Origin: CAG-238 sp963601575
Lineage (GTDB): Bacteria > Bacillota > Clostridia > Peptostreptococcales > Anaerovoracaceae
DNA: 64,000 bases
Assembly: GCA_963601575.1 (NCBI GenBank)
Contig: CAVCFO010000004.1
Location: 1 to 64,000 of the forward strand
Direction: 5' to 3'
The notes under the pieces were generated by a model. The model searched no databases, had not been told where the DNA came from, and saw only the letters and a list, made by a program, of their open reading frames with translations. A program made the translations under genes and the position numbers. Below are positions 44,010 to 52,643 of the stretch, piece by piece; the stretch's first letter is position 1; the number at the start of each line of letters is the position of its first letter.

Positions 44010-46649
44010 ATGGAAAAGTTAGGATTAAACGAAATACGTTCGAGATTTCTCAAATTTTATGAAAGCAAAGACCATTATGTTGGCAAATCCGCAAGTCTTA
44101 TTCCGAGAAATGATAAGTCAATTCTTATCATAAACTCCGGAATGGCGCCACTTAAAGCATATTTTGCGGGAACCGAAACCCCGCCAAAAAAGAGGATGTG
44201 CACCTGCCAGAAGTGTATCAGAACAGGCGATATCGACAATGTGGGCCATACTGCAAGACATGGCACTTTCTTTGAAATGCTTGGAAACTTCAGCTTTGGT
44301 GACTATTTCAAGAAAGAATCCCTTAGCTGGGGTATTGAGTTTCTGACCCAGCACCTTGGGTTTACCATGGACAGGCTCTGGTCGACGGTTTATCTTGACG
44401 ACGAAGAAGCTATCGGAATTTGGAAATCCTTAGGAATGAACCCCGACCATATCGTAAGACTGGGCAAGGAAGACAACTTCTGGGAAATCGGCCTGGGACC
44501 TTGCGGGCCTGACTCGGAAATCTTCTATGACAGAGGCGAAGAATTCGGCTGCGGAAGTCCTGACTGCAAACCGGGCTGCGACTGCGACAGATTCATCGAA
44601 ATCTGGAACCATGTTTTCACCCAGTTCAGCAAGGAAGAAGACGGCTCATACTCCAACCTCGCGCATCCTAATATCGACACCGGCATGGGTCTTGAGAGAA
44701 TGGCTTGCGTTATGCAGGGCACAGACTCCATCTTTGATGTGGACACAATCAAGCACATCTTAGATGGCGTAGTGGAAAAATCCGGCGTTACATATCACGA
44801 CGGCGCAGAGCCTACGGACGTTTCCATTAGGATCATCACTGACCACCTGAGAGCCATGACCTTTATGATTGCGGACGGCATCATGCCGTCAAATGAGGGC
44901 AGGGGTTATGTTCTCAGAAGACTGCTCAGGAGAGCCGCTCGCCACGGAAAGCTGCTGGGAATTAAAGGAACATTCCTTGTTGAACTTTCAAACAGAGTCA
45001 TCGAAGTTTCAGGGGAAGCCTATCCTGAACTTGTGGAAAAGAAAGACTATATTCAGAAAATCATACAGGTAGAAGAAGATAATTTCGCCGCAACCATAGA
45101 TAAGGGCGAAGAAATTATCTCTGATTACATTGCCGAGCTGAAAAAAGAGGGGAAAACCGTTCTTGACGGAGCAAGAGCCTTCAAGCTCTATGATACTTTT
45201 GGCTTCCCGCTTGAACTTACGGAAGAAATCCTTGCGGAAAACGGCTTTACCGCTGACGAAGAAGGCTTCAAGGCTCGTATGCAAGCTCAAAAGGAACTCG
45301 CTCGCAAGAACAGAAAATCAAACGAGGACGAAGGCTGGGACAAGAACGAACTGGATCTCAACGTTGAAAAGACGGTATTTACCGGATACGATACCTTGCT
45401 CGATACAGGCAAGGTCCTGGCAATTATCAGCGAGGGCAAGATTGCTGGCTCCGTAGGCGAGGGAAGCAAGGCTGTCATTATTCTTGATAAAACTCCGTTC
45501 TACGCAGAGGGTGGCGGACAGGTTTGCGATAAAGGATTTATGTCAACTATCGTCGAGGCTGATGAAAAAAAGATTTTTGACGCCGAAGTTCTCAAAATTG
45601 AAAAGAAAGACGGCGTGTTCTATCATACGGTTCAGGTGCTTTCAAATGAAATCAAGACAGGGGACGAAGTTCTCCTTGCCGTTGATCCGGAAAAGAGACA
45701 CTCTGCCGAAAGAAACCACACCGCTACGCACCTTTTGCAAAAGGCTTTGAGAGAAATCGTGGGTACCCATGTTGAGCAGGCAGGCTCCATGGTAAACGAA
45801 AACGTTCTTCGTTTTGACTTTTCGCACTTTGAAGCTGTAACGCCATCTCAGCTTGCAGAAATTGAAGCAAGAGTAAACGAGGTTATCAATAACTTCATGC
45901 CTGTTTCGATAGCCGAAATGTCCATGGAAGAGGCTCAAAAAACCGGCGCCATGGCTCTCTTCGGAGAAAAATACGGTTCGGTTGTTCGGGTTGTAAACGC
46001 AGGAGATTGGTCGGTGGAGCTTTGCGGCGGAACCCATGTAAAGAATACCGGCGAAATTGGTGCTTTCAAGATTATATCTGAGGGAGGCGTGGCATCCGGT
46101 GTAAGGCGTATAGAGGCGGTTACGGGAACCGGAGTCCTTACCGCAGCAAAGAGCGCAGAAGAAACCATCGCAAATGTTTGCGACACGCTCAAATGCAACA
46201 AAAATGCTCTTGCAGACAAGGCAAGGTCCATGTCCGAGGAGCTTAAAACCCTCAAAAAAGAAGTCGAAGAACTGAAAAAAGCCGCTATGTGCGGAGAAGT
46301 TGATACTATGGTGGCGGAAGCGAAGGAAATAAACGGCATCAAGCTCGTAACCAAGGAGTTCAAGGATTACAATATCAACGATTTGAGATCTCTTTCCGAC
46401 GACATTAAGGCATCCTATAAGGGAGTTGTTATGGTATTTGCCACGGTAAACGGCGAAAAGGTAACATTCCTCGTATCAATTACCGACGACCTGCTTGAAA
46501 AAGGTCTTCATGCAGGAAATATGATCAAGCAGATTGCGGCGGCTTGTGGCGGCGGTGGCGGCGGCAAAGCCGACATGGCTCAGGCAGGTGCAAAGGACGC
46601 TTCAAAAATAAATGATGCATTTGCTGTTGCACAATCCCTAATAAAATAG
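44010..46649 (+). CDS. alaS: Alanyl-tRNA synthetase
   Basis: 879 aa, full length. Class II catalytic core (LIPRNDKSILIINSGMAPLK, DNVGHTARHGTFFEMLGNFS, each shown in part), editing domain with HTATHLLQKAL and CGGTH metal ligands, and the C-terminal oligomerisation domain ending in a Gly-rich segment (CGGGGGGKADMAQAG). Charges tRNA-Ala; one such tRNA with the G:U identity pair lies at 221-296. Followed by ireB and ruvX in the order conserved through clostridia and bacilli. Confidence 0.97.
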   Translation: MEKLGLNEIRSRFLKFYESKDHYVGKSASLIPRNDKSILIINSGMAPLKAYFAGTETPPKKRMCTCQKCIRTGDIDNVGHTARHGTFFEMLGNFSFGDYFKKESLSWGIEFLTQHLGFTMDRLWSTVYLDDEEAIGIWKSLGMNPDHIVRLGKEDNFWEIGLGPCGPDSEIFYDRGEEFGCGSPDCKPGCDCDRFIEIWNHVFTQFSKEEDGSYSNLAHPNIDTGMGLERMACVMQGTDSIFDVDTIKHILDGVVEKSGVTYHDGAEPTDVSIRIITDHLRAMTFMIADGIMPSNEGRGYVLRRLLRRAARHGKLLGIKGTFLVELSNRVIEVSGEAYPELVEKKDYIQKIIQVEEDNFAATIDKGEEIISDYIAELKKEGKTVLDGARAFKLYDTFGFPLELTEEILAENGFTADEEGFKARMQAQKELARKNRKSNEDEGWDKNELDLNVEKTVFTGYDTLLDTGKVLAIISEGKIAGSVGEGSKAVIILDKTPFYAEGGGQVCDKGFMSTIVEADEKKIFDAEVLKIEKKDGVFYHTVQVLSNEIKTGDEVLLAVDPEKRHSAERNHTATHLLQKALREIVGTHVEQAGSMVNENVLRFDFSHFEAVTPSQLAEIEARVNEVINNFMPVSIAEMSMEEAQKTGAMALFGEKYGSVVRVVNAGDWSVELCGGTHVKNTGEIGAFKIISEGGVASGVRRIEAVTGTGVLTAAKSAEETIANVCDTLKCNKNALADKARSMSEELKTLKKEVEELKKAAMCGEVDTMVAEAKEINGIKLVTKEFKDYNINDLRSLSDDIKASYKGVVMVFATVNGEKVTFLVSITDDLLEKGLHAGNMIKQIAAACGGGGGGKADMAQAGAKDASKINDAFAVAQSLIK

Positions 46650-46711
46650 TATAATCTACCGGTAAGGATAATTTTATGTATTGGTAATTATGAAGGAAGG
46701 TGGGTATTCCT

Positions 46712-46960
46712 ATGGAAAAGAACACTATCATGTTTGACTCCTCCAAGGTGCAAAGGACGAATAAAGAGATTGTCAAAGAGGTTTATCGCGCCCTTGAGGA
46801 AAAAGAATATAATCCAATCGACCAACTGGTGGGATATCTTATTTCTGGGGATCCTTCGTACATCACAAGCTATAACAATGCGAGAGCCTTGGTTAAGAAC
46901 CTTGATCGAGACGAGCTCATCGCAGAGATGCTTCGTGAGTATGTAGGATCAGATAAATAA
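46712..46960 (+). CDS. ireB: IreB family regulatory phosphoprotein (UPF0297)
   Basis: 82 aa from ATG 46712, with GGAAGGTGGG upstream. TIMFDSSKVQRTNKEIVKEV and IDQLVGYLISGDPSYITSYN are the family's signature stretches. In Enterococcus IreB is phosphorylated by the PASTA kinase IreK and modulates cell-wall antibiotic tolerance; the family lies between alaS and ruvX in most Firmicutes, as here. Confidence 0.93.
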   Translation: MEKNTIMFDSSKVQRTNKEIVKEVYRALEEKEYNPIDQLVGYLISGDPSYITSYNNARALVKNLDRDELIAEMLREYVGSDK

Positions 46961-46966
46961 AAACTT

Positions 46967-46987
46967 AAGCGGGCTCAGTGCCCGCTT
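46967..46987 (+). terminator. Hairpin between ireB and ruvX
   Basis: AAGCGGGC (46967-46974) and GCCCGCTT (46980-46987) around a 5-nt loop, followed by ATTCTTTG. The weak T tract suggests partial termination. Confidence 0.65.
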
Positions 46988-47044
46988 ATTCTTTGTGAAA
47001 ACAAAAACGAAAGATAAGTAAAGAAAATTGAAAGGTAAATCAGA

Positions 47045-47476
47045 ATGAGAAAAATTGCGCTGGATGTAGGGGATAAGACGGTAGGAATCGCAGTTTCCGA
47101 TCCACTGAATATCACGGCACAGGGAATTACGACCCTAGAGAGAGTAGGCATTCGTAAAGATACGGGAAAAATACTAGATTTGGTAAAGGAATATGACTGT
47201 GATACCATAGTTATAGGTCTAAACAAGAATTTGGACGGCTCCGACAGTATCCAAACCGAAAAGGTTTACGAGTTTCGGACAATGCTCGAAAATAAGATGC
47301 GCTCAACAGGCATGAAAGGTATAGAGATCGTTTGGCAGGACGAGAGATTCACAACCGTTATTGCCGAGCGAGTTTTGATCGAAGCCGACGTGAAACGAAA
47401 GGACAGAAAAAAAGTGATAGACAAGCAGGCTGCGGTTGTCATACTCCAAAGCTACTTGGACGGCCTGAAAAGATAA
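47045..47476 (+). CDS. ruvX: Holliday junction resolvase-like RuvX/YqgF
   Basis: 143 aa RNase H-like protein. Catalytic acids sit in ALDVGDKTVGIAVSDP, GLNKNLDGSD and VWQDERFTTVIAE. Homologues act in pre-16S rRNA 5' processing (YqgF) and may cut recombination intermediates. Third gene of the conserved alaS-ireB-ruvX group. Confidence 0.93.
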   Translation: MRKIALDVGDKTVGIAVSDPLNITAQGITTLERVGIRKDTGKILDLVKEYDCDTIVIGLNKNLDGSDSIQTEKVYEFRTMLENKMRSTGMKGIEIVWQDERFTTVIAERVLIEADVKRKDRKKVIDKQAAVVILQSYLDGLKR

Positions 47477-47498
47477 TTTTTCATATAAAACGAAAGAT

Positions 47499-48599
47499 AT
47501 GAGGAAAAAAATTAAAATGAAAGAATTTTTAGCGAGAAAAGACATTGTAATTTCCGTAAAACGTTATGGAATCGACGCTCTTGGCGCAATGGCACAGGGT
47601 TTATTTTGCACATTGCTTATAGGAACCATTATTAATACTCTGGGAACTCAGCTTAACATCGAAGTTCTGAAGATGACGGTAGTCACAATAAACGAAGCTT
47701 CCTATACCATTGGCGGGCTTGCCTCTGCGATGTGCGGCCCGGGAATGGCGGTAGCAATAGGCTATGCCCTTAACTGTCCGCCGCTGGTGCTGTTTTCACT
47801 GATTTCCGTGGGATTTGCGTCCAACGCTCTGGGCGGGGCAGGAGGGCCTCTTGCGGTGCTGTTCGTGGCAATCATCGCCTCAGAAGTCGGCAAAGCCGTA
47901 TCGAAAGAAACCAAAATCGATATTCTGGTAACGCCTCTGGTTACGATTGGCGTAGGCGTTGCGCTGTCCGCATGGTGGGCGCCGGCACTGGGAGCTGCTG
48001 CCATGAAAGTAGGAAGCCTTATAATGTGGGCAACGGAGCTTCAGCCGTTCCTCATGGGAATCCTTGTTTCTGTCATCGTAGGCGTCGCTCTTACGCTTCC
48101 GATTTCGTCAGCGGCAATATGCGCGGCGCTTCAGTTAACCGGTCTTGCCGGGGGAGCCGCGGTGGCAGGCTGCTGCGCTCAAATGGTAGGCTTTGCTGTA
48201 ATGTCTTTCAAAGAAAACCGGTGGGGCGGAATAATCTCTCAAGGTCTTGGAACTTCCATGCTCCAGATGGGTAATATCGTAAGGAACCCTCGGATTTGGA
48301 TAGCACCGACCCTTACATCTGCCATTACAGGCCCGATTGCAACCTGTATTTTCAAGATAGAAATGAACGGTCCTGCGATTTCTTCCGGAATGGGAACCTG
48401 CGGTCTTGTTGGCCCGATAGGAGTTTATACCGGTTGGGTAGACGAAATTAGTGCCGGCGTAAGAACTGCCATAACAAGCACAGACTGGATAGGGCTTGCG
48501 CTGATTGCGATTATTTTACCGGCAATTTTGTGTCCGCTTATAAATATGTTCTTCAGAAAAATCGGTTGGGTAAAGGACGGCGATTTGACATTGGCATAG
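47499..48599 (+). CDS. PTS EIIC-like membrane protein (PfoR family)
   Basis: 366 aa with about ten hydrophobic helices rich in Gly and Ala (GGLASAMCGPGMAVAIGYAL, GGAGGPLAVLF, SGMGTCGLVGPIGVYTGW), matching the PTS_EIIC_2 family that includes PfoR, first described as a regulator of perfringolysin O in Clostridium perfringens. No EIIA or EIIB domain or gene is nearby, so sugar transport by a usual PTS is doubtful; an orphan transporter or sensor is as likely. Two starts fit (47499 and 47517); the second has GAGG upstream. Confidence 0.82.
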   Translation: MRKKIKMKEFLARKDIVISVKRYGIDALGAMAQGLFCTLLIGTIINTLGTQLNIEVLKMTVVTINEASYTIGGLASAMCGPGMAVAIGYALNCPPLVLFSLISVGFASNALGGAGGPLAVLFVAIIASEVGKAVSKETKIDILVTPLVTIGVGVALSAWWAPALGAAAMKVGSLIMWATELQPFLMGILVSVIVGVALTLPISSAAICAALQLTGLAGGAAVAGCCAQMVGFAVMSFKENRWGGIISQGLGTSMLQMGNIVRNPRIWIAPTLTSAITGPIATCIFKIEMNGPAISSGMGTCGLVGPIGVYTGWVDEISAGVRTAITSTDWIGLALIAIILPAILCPLINMFFRKIGWVKDGDLTLA

Positions 48600-48979
48600 T
48601 AAAAAGACCCCCGTGAATATTTGTTTTGTTTGCGGGGCATCGACTTGTACGATGCAAATTTGTTCGCGTGGGCTTTAGCTGAATGTAGGCAGAAAACAGC
48701 CACGTATAGCCCATGGGGATAGAGACGGAAAGGCAAAAAGAGGAGCAACTATTCCTAAAATCATAATTTTCGGAACAGTTGCCTGCGTATTTAGATAAAA
48801 GGCTGTATTCTCAGCTGCCTATCAGGAAATCCAGAATATTCATTATCGCCGGAATGCTGAGGCTCTATTTTGCGTTTTAAGCGATTTTTTAGCCTTGCTT
48901 GAGGGCTTATACCTCCTGATTCAGTTCGATTTCCGCACAAACGGCAAATATATGGAGGCTTGCCGTTTCTCATCTATAG
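48600..48979. other. 380-bp intergenic region with several hairpins, no convincing gene
   Basis: Successive stems: CCCCG/CGGGG (about 48609-48637), GCATCG/CGATGC (48637-48655), GTGGGCT/AGCCCAT with inner GCTG/CAGC (about 48669-48716), and GCAACT..TTCC/GGAA..AGTTGC (about 48746-48783). On the minus strand the first and last stems are followed by T-rich tracts (TCTTTTT, CTCTTTTTG), so they can terminate the yneA-like message. A 60-codon minus-strand frame at 48791-48973 lacks a ribosome site. Confidence 0.6.
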
Positions 48980-49282
48980 TTAATTGTAAATTGGGATCTG
49001 AATAGTCATGCCGGCATATAGCTCCGACGCCGATATGTCGTTAACTTTGCATAGCTTGTAAACGGCTTCTCTGGTATCCATATCCTGCGGCATATAATTT
49101 TCGGCTATTGACCACAAAGTGTCGCCGGATACGATTTGAACATCCATATAGTCGGTTCTGGTTAAACTTGCGGCCGTATTGAAGCCCAATGCAAAATTAA
49201 CCGCCGTAGTCAAAATAACGATTGTTAAAACCACAAATACCGTAAATCTGAATTTATTTACTACCTTATAACTTCTGCTCAT
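48980..49282 (-). CDS. yneA: YneA-like SOS cell-division suppressor (membrane-anchored LysM protein)
   Basis: 100 aa: a short basic tail, one membrane helix (about 12-34), then a LysM peptidoglycan-binding domain (about 46-98; VSGDTLWSIAENYMP, ASELYAGMTIQIPIY). This is the layout of YneA, the Gram-positive SOS protein that delays septation after DNA damage. The promoter has a consensus -35/-10 and three LexA-like boxes, which strongly supports the call. In Bacillus yneA is next to lexA; lexA is not seen here. Only the general layout is family evidence; sequence conservation in YneA proteins is low. Confidence 0.85.
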   Translation of the reverse strand: MSRSYKVVNKFRFTVFVVLTIVILTTAVNFALGFNTAASLTRTDYMDVQIVSGDTLWSIAENYMPQDMDTREAVYKLCKVNDISASELYAGMTIQIPIYN

Positions 49283-49299
49283 ATGTCAACGCCCCTTTC

Positions 49300-49371
49300 A
49301 AAACATTTGTTCTTTTCTTCAATATAGCAGAATAGATGTTCGTTGTCAAGGCTTTCATAAACAAATGTTCG
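49300..49371 (-). promoter_or_regulatory. SOS promoter of the yneA-like gene with three LexA-like boxes
   Basis: On the minus strand TTGACA (49349-49344), 17-bp spacer, TATATT (49326-49321). LexA-like boxes: 49358-49371 (12 of 14 to CGAACRNRYGTTYG) upstream of -35, a half-degenerate one at 49330-49342 in the spacer (CGAACATCTATTC), and 49300-49313 (12 of 14) just downstream of the start point. A near-consensus promoter under triple operators suits a tightly shut, strongly inducible gene. Confidence 0.85.
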
Positions 49372-49395
49372 CAAAAGATTTAAAAATTTTTTCGG

Positions 49396-50187
49396 CTACT
49401 TTTTAATCTTGTTATAAAATTTATCCAAAAATACATTGATTCGCTTTCTGAAAATAATGCAAAGACCGCAGGCAATCACCGCAAGACCGAGCAAAATTCC
49501 AACCCCCGCATACTCGCCGCTTTCTGCCATCGTGCCGATAAGAAGGCAGCCGACCATGCCCGGCAGTCTCCCCACCGACGCCAGCAAAATAAAGGGCTTA
49601 AATCGCATTTCGGAGGCTCCGGCGGCATAGCTTAGCATATCTTTTGGGATTCCCGGTATCAGATAAAGAAAGAAGATAAGAGTATAGGCTCTCTTTGAAT
49701 TGAGCCGCTGGATATAATATGACATCTTTTTTTCGCCAAAGAATATGTGCAAAAAATCGCGCCCAAGAAGCCTTGCGAGCATAAAGGACAGTCCCGTGCC
49801 GAGGACTGCGCCCGTCATGGCGTACAGCAAAGCGCGCCAAAATCCAAAAAGATATCCCGCCGCAACCTGAAAAACCTGCCCCGGAATTACGCTTATCACA
49901 ATTTGGACTATTTGAAAAGCAATATAAATCAGCGCCGACTCGCTCTTATAGCTATTTAGAAATTCGACGATTTTGTCAATATCTCTGAAGCCCCTCAGCC
50001 AGTCAAGCTTGAAAAAATAAAGATACAGCGGGATCCCTGCCACAATCAAAACCAGCAGCGAGATTTTTATAATTGAAAGAATAAGCCTTGCCCGCTGATT
50101 TTTTTCGGTAGTCCTTAAATTTTCCAAACCTGCGCTGAGTTCCTGCTTTCGCGCTTCTTTTTTGCGTTCTCTTTTCTCTTTATCCAT
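49396..50187 (-). CDS. TVP38/TMEM64 (DedA-like) membrane protein
   Basis: 263 aa. Highly basic cytosolic N-terminus (1-35), then about six hydrophobic segments with re-entrant-type blocks: SVIPGQVFQVAAGYLFG, GAVLGTGLSFMLARLLGRD and LYLIPGIPKDMLSYAAG (the family's Pro-Gly-containing motifs). Members help move phospholipids or polyprenyl phosphate across the membrane. Last gene of the leftward mutL-miaA operon, 25 bp after ynbB. Confidence 0.88.
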   Translation of the reverse strand: MDKEKRERKKEARKQELSAGLENLRTTEKNQRARLILSIIKISLLVLIVAGIPLYLYFFKLDWLRGFRDIDKIVEFLNSYKSESALIYIAFQIVQIVISVIPGQVFQVAAGYLFGFWRALLYAMTGAVLGTGLSFMLARLLGRDFLHIFFGEKKMSYYIQRLNSKRAYTLIFFLYLIPGIPKDMLSYAAGASEMRFKPFILLASVGRLPGMVGCLLIGTMAESGEYAGVGILLGLAVIACGLCIIFRKRINVFLDKFYNKIKK

Positions 50188-50212
50188 TTACCCCTGATTG
50201 CCCCCTCGGAGT

Positions 50213-51514
50213 TTATAATTCAACTAAGCCTTTCTTATGCAGAGTGTCGATCGCCTTGATTACCCCGAACTTGGAATGTTCGTAGGTAAGCCCGCCTTGG
50301 AAATATGCTATATAAGGCTCACGCATCGGCCCGTCTGCGGAAAGCTCTATAGTTGAGCCTTGCACGAAGGCTCCCGCAGCCATGATGACCTGATCTTCGT
50401 AGCCCGGCATATCTCCCGGAATCGGCATTGCAAAGCTGTCAACAGGAGCCGCCGCCTGAATCCCCTCGCAAAAGGCAATCATCTTATCCTGTGCATTGAA
50501 TTTTATGGACTGGACTATGTCTGAGCGATTTTCTGCAGTCTTTGGAGAAACCTGAAATCCCAGCTTTTCAAAAGCTCTGCCGCAGAGTATCGCGCCTTTC
50601 AGCGCCGCGTTTGCAGCACGCGGAGCCATGAAAAATCCTTGCAGCATCGTCCGGGTCTGGCCGTAAGTAAGACCGCACTCCCCTCCTATTCCGGGGCATG
50701 TCATGCGATACTGAATCTGGTCGATCAAATCCTGTCTTCCGGCAATATATGCGCCGCTAAGCACTATGCCGCCGCCGGGATTTTTTATTAGAGAAGCAGC
50801 TATAACGTCCGCCCCCACATCCGTAGGCTCTTTCGTATCGAGAAATTCCCCGTAGGAATTGTCCACCATCTTGATTATATTTGGATTTATCGCCACAATT
50901 TCGCGCATGAGCCTTTCGATTTCGTCCATGGTAATGGCTTTTCTCCAGGAATATCCCGTGGCGCGCTGGGCGGTTATCATCTTGGTCTTATCGGTGATTG
51001 CAGCCTTTACGCCCTCAATATCTATGGAGCCGTCAGGGAGCAAATCCACCTGTTTGAAGGTAACCCCATAGTCGCGAAGTGAGCCGTTTCCCGGCGTATA
51101 ATTCGTAAGCCCGATTACCGTCTGCAAAGTATCATAGGGTTCACCCGTAGCATAAATCAGCTCGTCTCCGGGACGCAAAATCCCAAGAAGCGTCGTGGCA
51201 AGAGCGTGGGTTCCGTTCACAAAGGTCGTCCTAACAAGCGCCGCATCGGTATGAAATACGTCCGCAAATACCGCCTCGATAGCGTCTCTGCCCGCGTCAT
51301 CGTAGCCGTAGCCTGTTTTCCAGCCGAAGTGCATATCCCTAATTCTGTTCTTTTGGAAAGCCGCCAAAACCTTGTACTGGTTATAAGCCATAATGTCATC
51401 AAGCCGCGCAAATTCCCCGGAGACATCATTTTCGGCATCCTGTACAATTTTGGTAACTTTCGGATCTATATTAAAGGTTTCTGTCAAAAATTGAGCTGTT
51501 TTTTCGTATTGCAT
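50213..51514 (-). CDS. ynbB: Methionine gamma-lyase family / aluminium-resistance-like PLP protein (YnbB)
   Basis: 433 aa fold-type I PLP protein. PLP-binding blocks TFVNGTHALATTLLG and DNSYGEFLDTKEP, with the Schiff-base Lys in ASLIKNPGGGIVLSGAYIAG. The family (YnbB in Bacillus, near miaA there too) is annotated as cystathionine beta-lyase or aluminium resistance protein; the true reaction is not settled. It starts 1 bp after the recombinase gene, in the mutL-miaA operon. Confidence 0.9.
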   Translation of the reverse strand: MQYEKTAQFLTETFNIDPKVTKIVQDAENDVSGEFARLDDIMAYNQYKVLAAFQKNRIRDMHFGWKTGYGYDDAGRDAIEAVFADVFHTDAALVRTTFVNGTHALATTLLGILRPGDELIYATGEPYDTLQTVIGLTNYTPGNGSLRDYGVTFKQVDLLPDGSIDIEGVKAAITDKTKMITAQRATGYSWRKAITMDEIERLMREIVAINPNIIKMVDNSYGEFLDTKEPTDVGADVIAASLIKNPGGGIVLSGAYIAGRQDLIDQIQYRMTCPGIGGECGLTYGQTRTMLQGFFMAPRAANAALKGAILCGRAFEKLGFQVSPKTAENRSDIVQSIKFNAQDKMIAFCEGIQAAAPVDSFAMPIPGDMPGYEDQVIMAAGAFVQGSTIELSADGPMREPYIAYFQGGLTYEHSKFGVIKAIDTLHKKGLVEL

Positions 51515-51515
51515 A

Positions 51516-52643
51516 TTATTTTTCTGTCCTTTCTATTTCCCATTCCATGCCCTTGACAAGGTCACGCTTTACATTGACCTTTTGGCGCGCATAAAGCTGC
51601 GTGGTTGTAACCTGTTCGTGATCGAGAAGCGCCGCAACATCGAAAATCGAATTTCCCCGTCCTATCAGGCTTGTGGCAGCGGTAGCACGCAGCTTGTGAG
51701 GGCTGTATCCCGCCCGCCTGCTGGTGCTGAGGGCGATGGATGTGTATTTTTTTACGAGCTGCCGTATCTGGCGGTCCGTCATGCGTTTTCCCTGCAGCGA
51801 CAGGAAAAGCGCGTCTTTGCTTTCCTCAGACAAATCCGCACCGGAGGGCCTTTCGTTATCTATATAGTCGCTGAGAACAGCAGTAACCGACTTGTTCAGC
51901 GGCATCACCGACTCCTTGCCACGCTTTCTGTAAACGATAAATTCTCCACGCTTAAAATTAAATGAGGAAATATTCAGCTGCTGAAGTTCCGACAGCCTCA
52001 AGCCGTATGTCAGAAATATGATGAGTATCGCCTTGTCACGCTTTTTTGTCTTTTGCCAGTAGCTCAGTTCGTGGTCCGTAAGCCCTGCCCCTGTGGAAAC
52101 CGCGTCCAGCATGAGCATAACTTCGTCGTCCTGCAAAGCCTTGATCTCCCGTTCTCCCGGTTTTGGAACGCGTATAGGGTCAAATCCGTCCGTTATATTT
52201 TTTGAAAGCAGACCGTCCCGATAAAGCTGTTTGAACATCACAGATAGCGACGACTTCTTGCGGGCAAGGGATTTGTTGGAATTTTCGTACATGTATATGC
52301 TGTCATCCGTTTCCACCTTGTACCTGCGGCAATATTCGATAAACATATTTACGTCCACCGCCTGCACTTCATCAAGCTCCGCGAGCTTTATTTTGTCAGT
52401 AGTTTCCGCCTTCGTCAAGTCTGTTTCCTCGATCAGATAGTTCATAAAGAACAAAAGGTCGTGAAGATATGCGAGCCTTGTGGCGGGCAAAACGTTTCCT
52501 TTCAAATACGAAAAATATCCCCGCATAAATTTGGGAAGCGCATTTTCAATCTTCTCACATTCCAGGAAAATGTCATTTTCTTTCTTTATTATGTTGTCCG
52601 GCCTGTCACTTTTGTTGTGAATTTTTATCTCTTTCTGAGCCAT
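51516..52643 (-). CDS. Tyrosine recombinase (XerC/D-like)
   Basis: 375 aa. N-terminal SAM-like core-binding domain (about 35-165) and a catalytic domain with Arg in LTYGLRLSEL, His-x2-Arg in SPHKLRATAAT, His in LLDHEQVTTTQ and the nucleophile Tyr in QLYARQKV; a Lys in YRKRGKES fits the beta-hairpin lysine. All catalytic residues are intact. It is not flanked by phage or transposon genes but lies within miaA-ynbB, overlapping miaA by 19 bp, so it is a resident enzyme, perhaps for chromosome dimer resolution. Confidence 0.9.
   Translation of the reverse strand: MAQKEIKIHNKSDRPDNIIKKENDIFLECEKIENALPKFMRGYFSYLKGNVLPATRLAYLHDLLFFMNYLIEETDLTKAETTDKIKLAELDEVQAVDVNMFIEYCRRYKVETDDSIYMYENSNKSLARKKSSLSVMFKQLYRDGLLSKNITDGFDPIRVPKPGEREIKALQDDEVMLMLDAVSTGAGLTDHELSYWQKTKKRDKAILIIFLTYGLRLSELQQLNISSFNFKRGEFIVYRKRGKESVMPLNKSVTAVLSDYIDNERPSGADLSEESKDALFLSLQGKRMTDRQIRQLVKKYTSIALSTSRRAGYSPHKLRATAATSLIGRGNSIFDVAALLDHEQVTTTQLYARQKVNVKRDLVKGMEWEIERTEK

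Noticed and set aside
48791..48973. 60-codon frame with a CxxC motif just after the yneA-like gene
   Set aside because: No ribosome site before its ATG and no known family; overlaps hairpins of the untranslated region.
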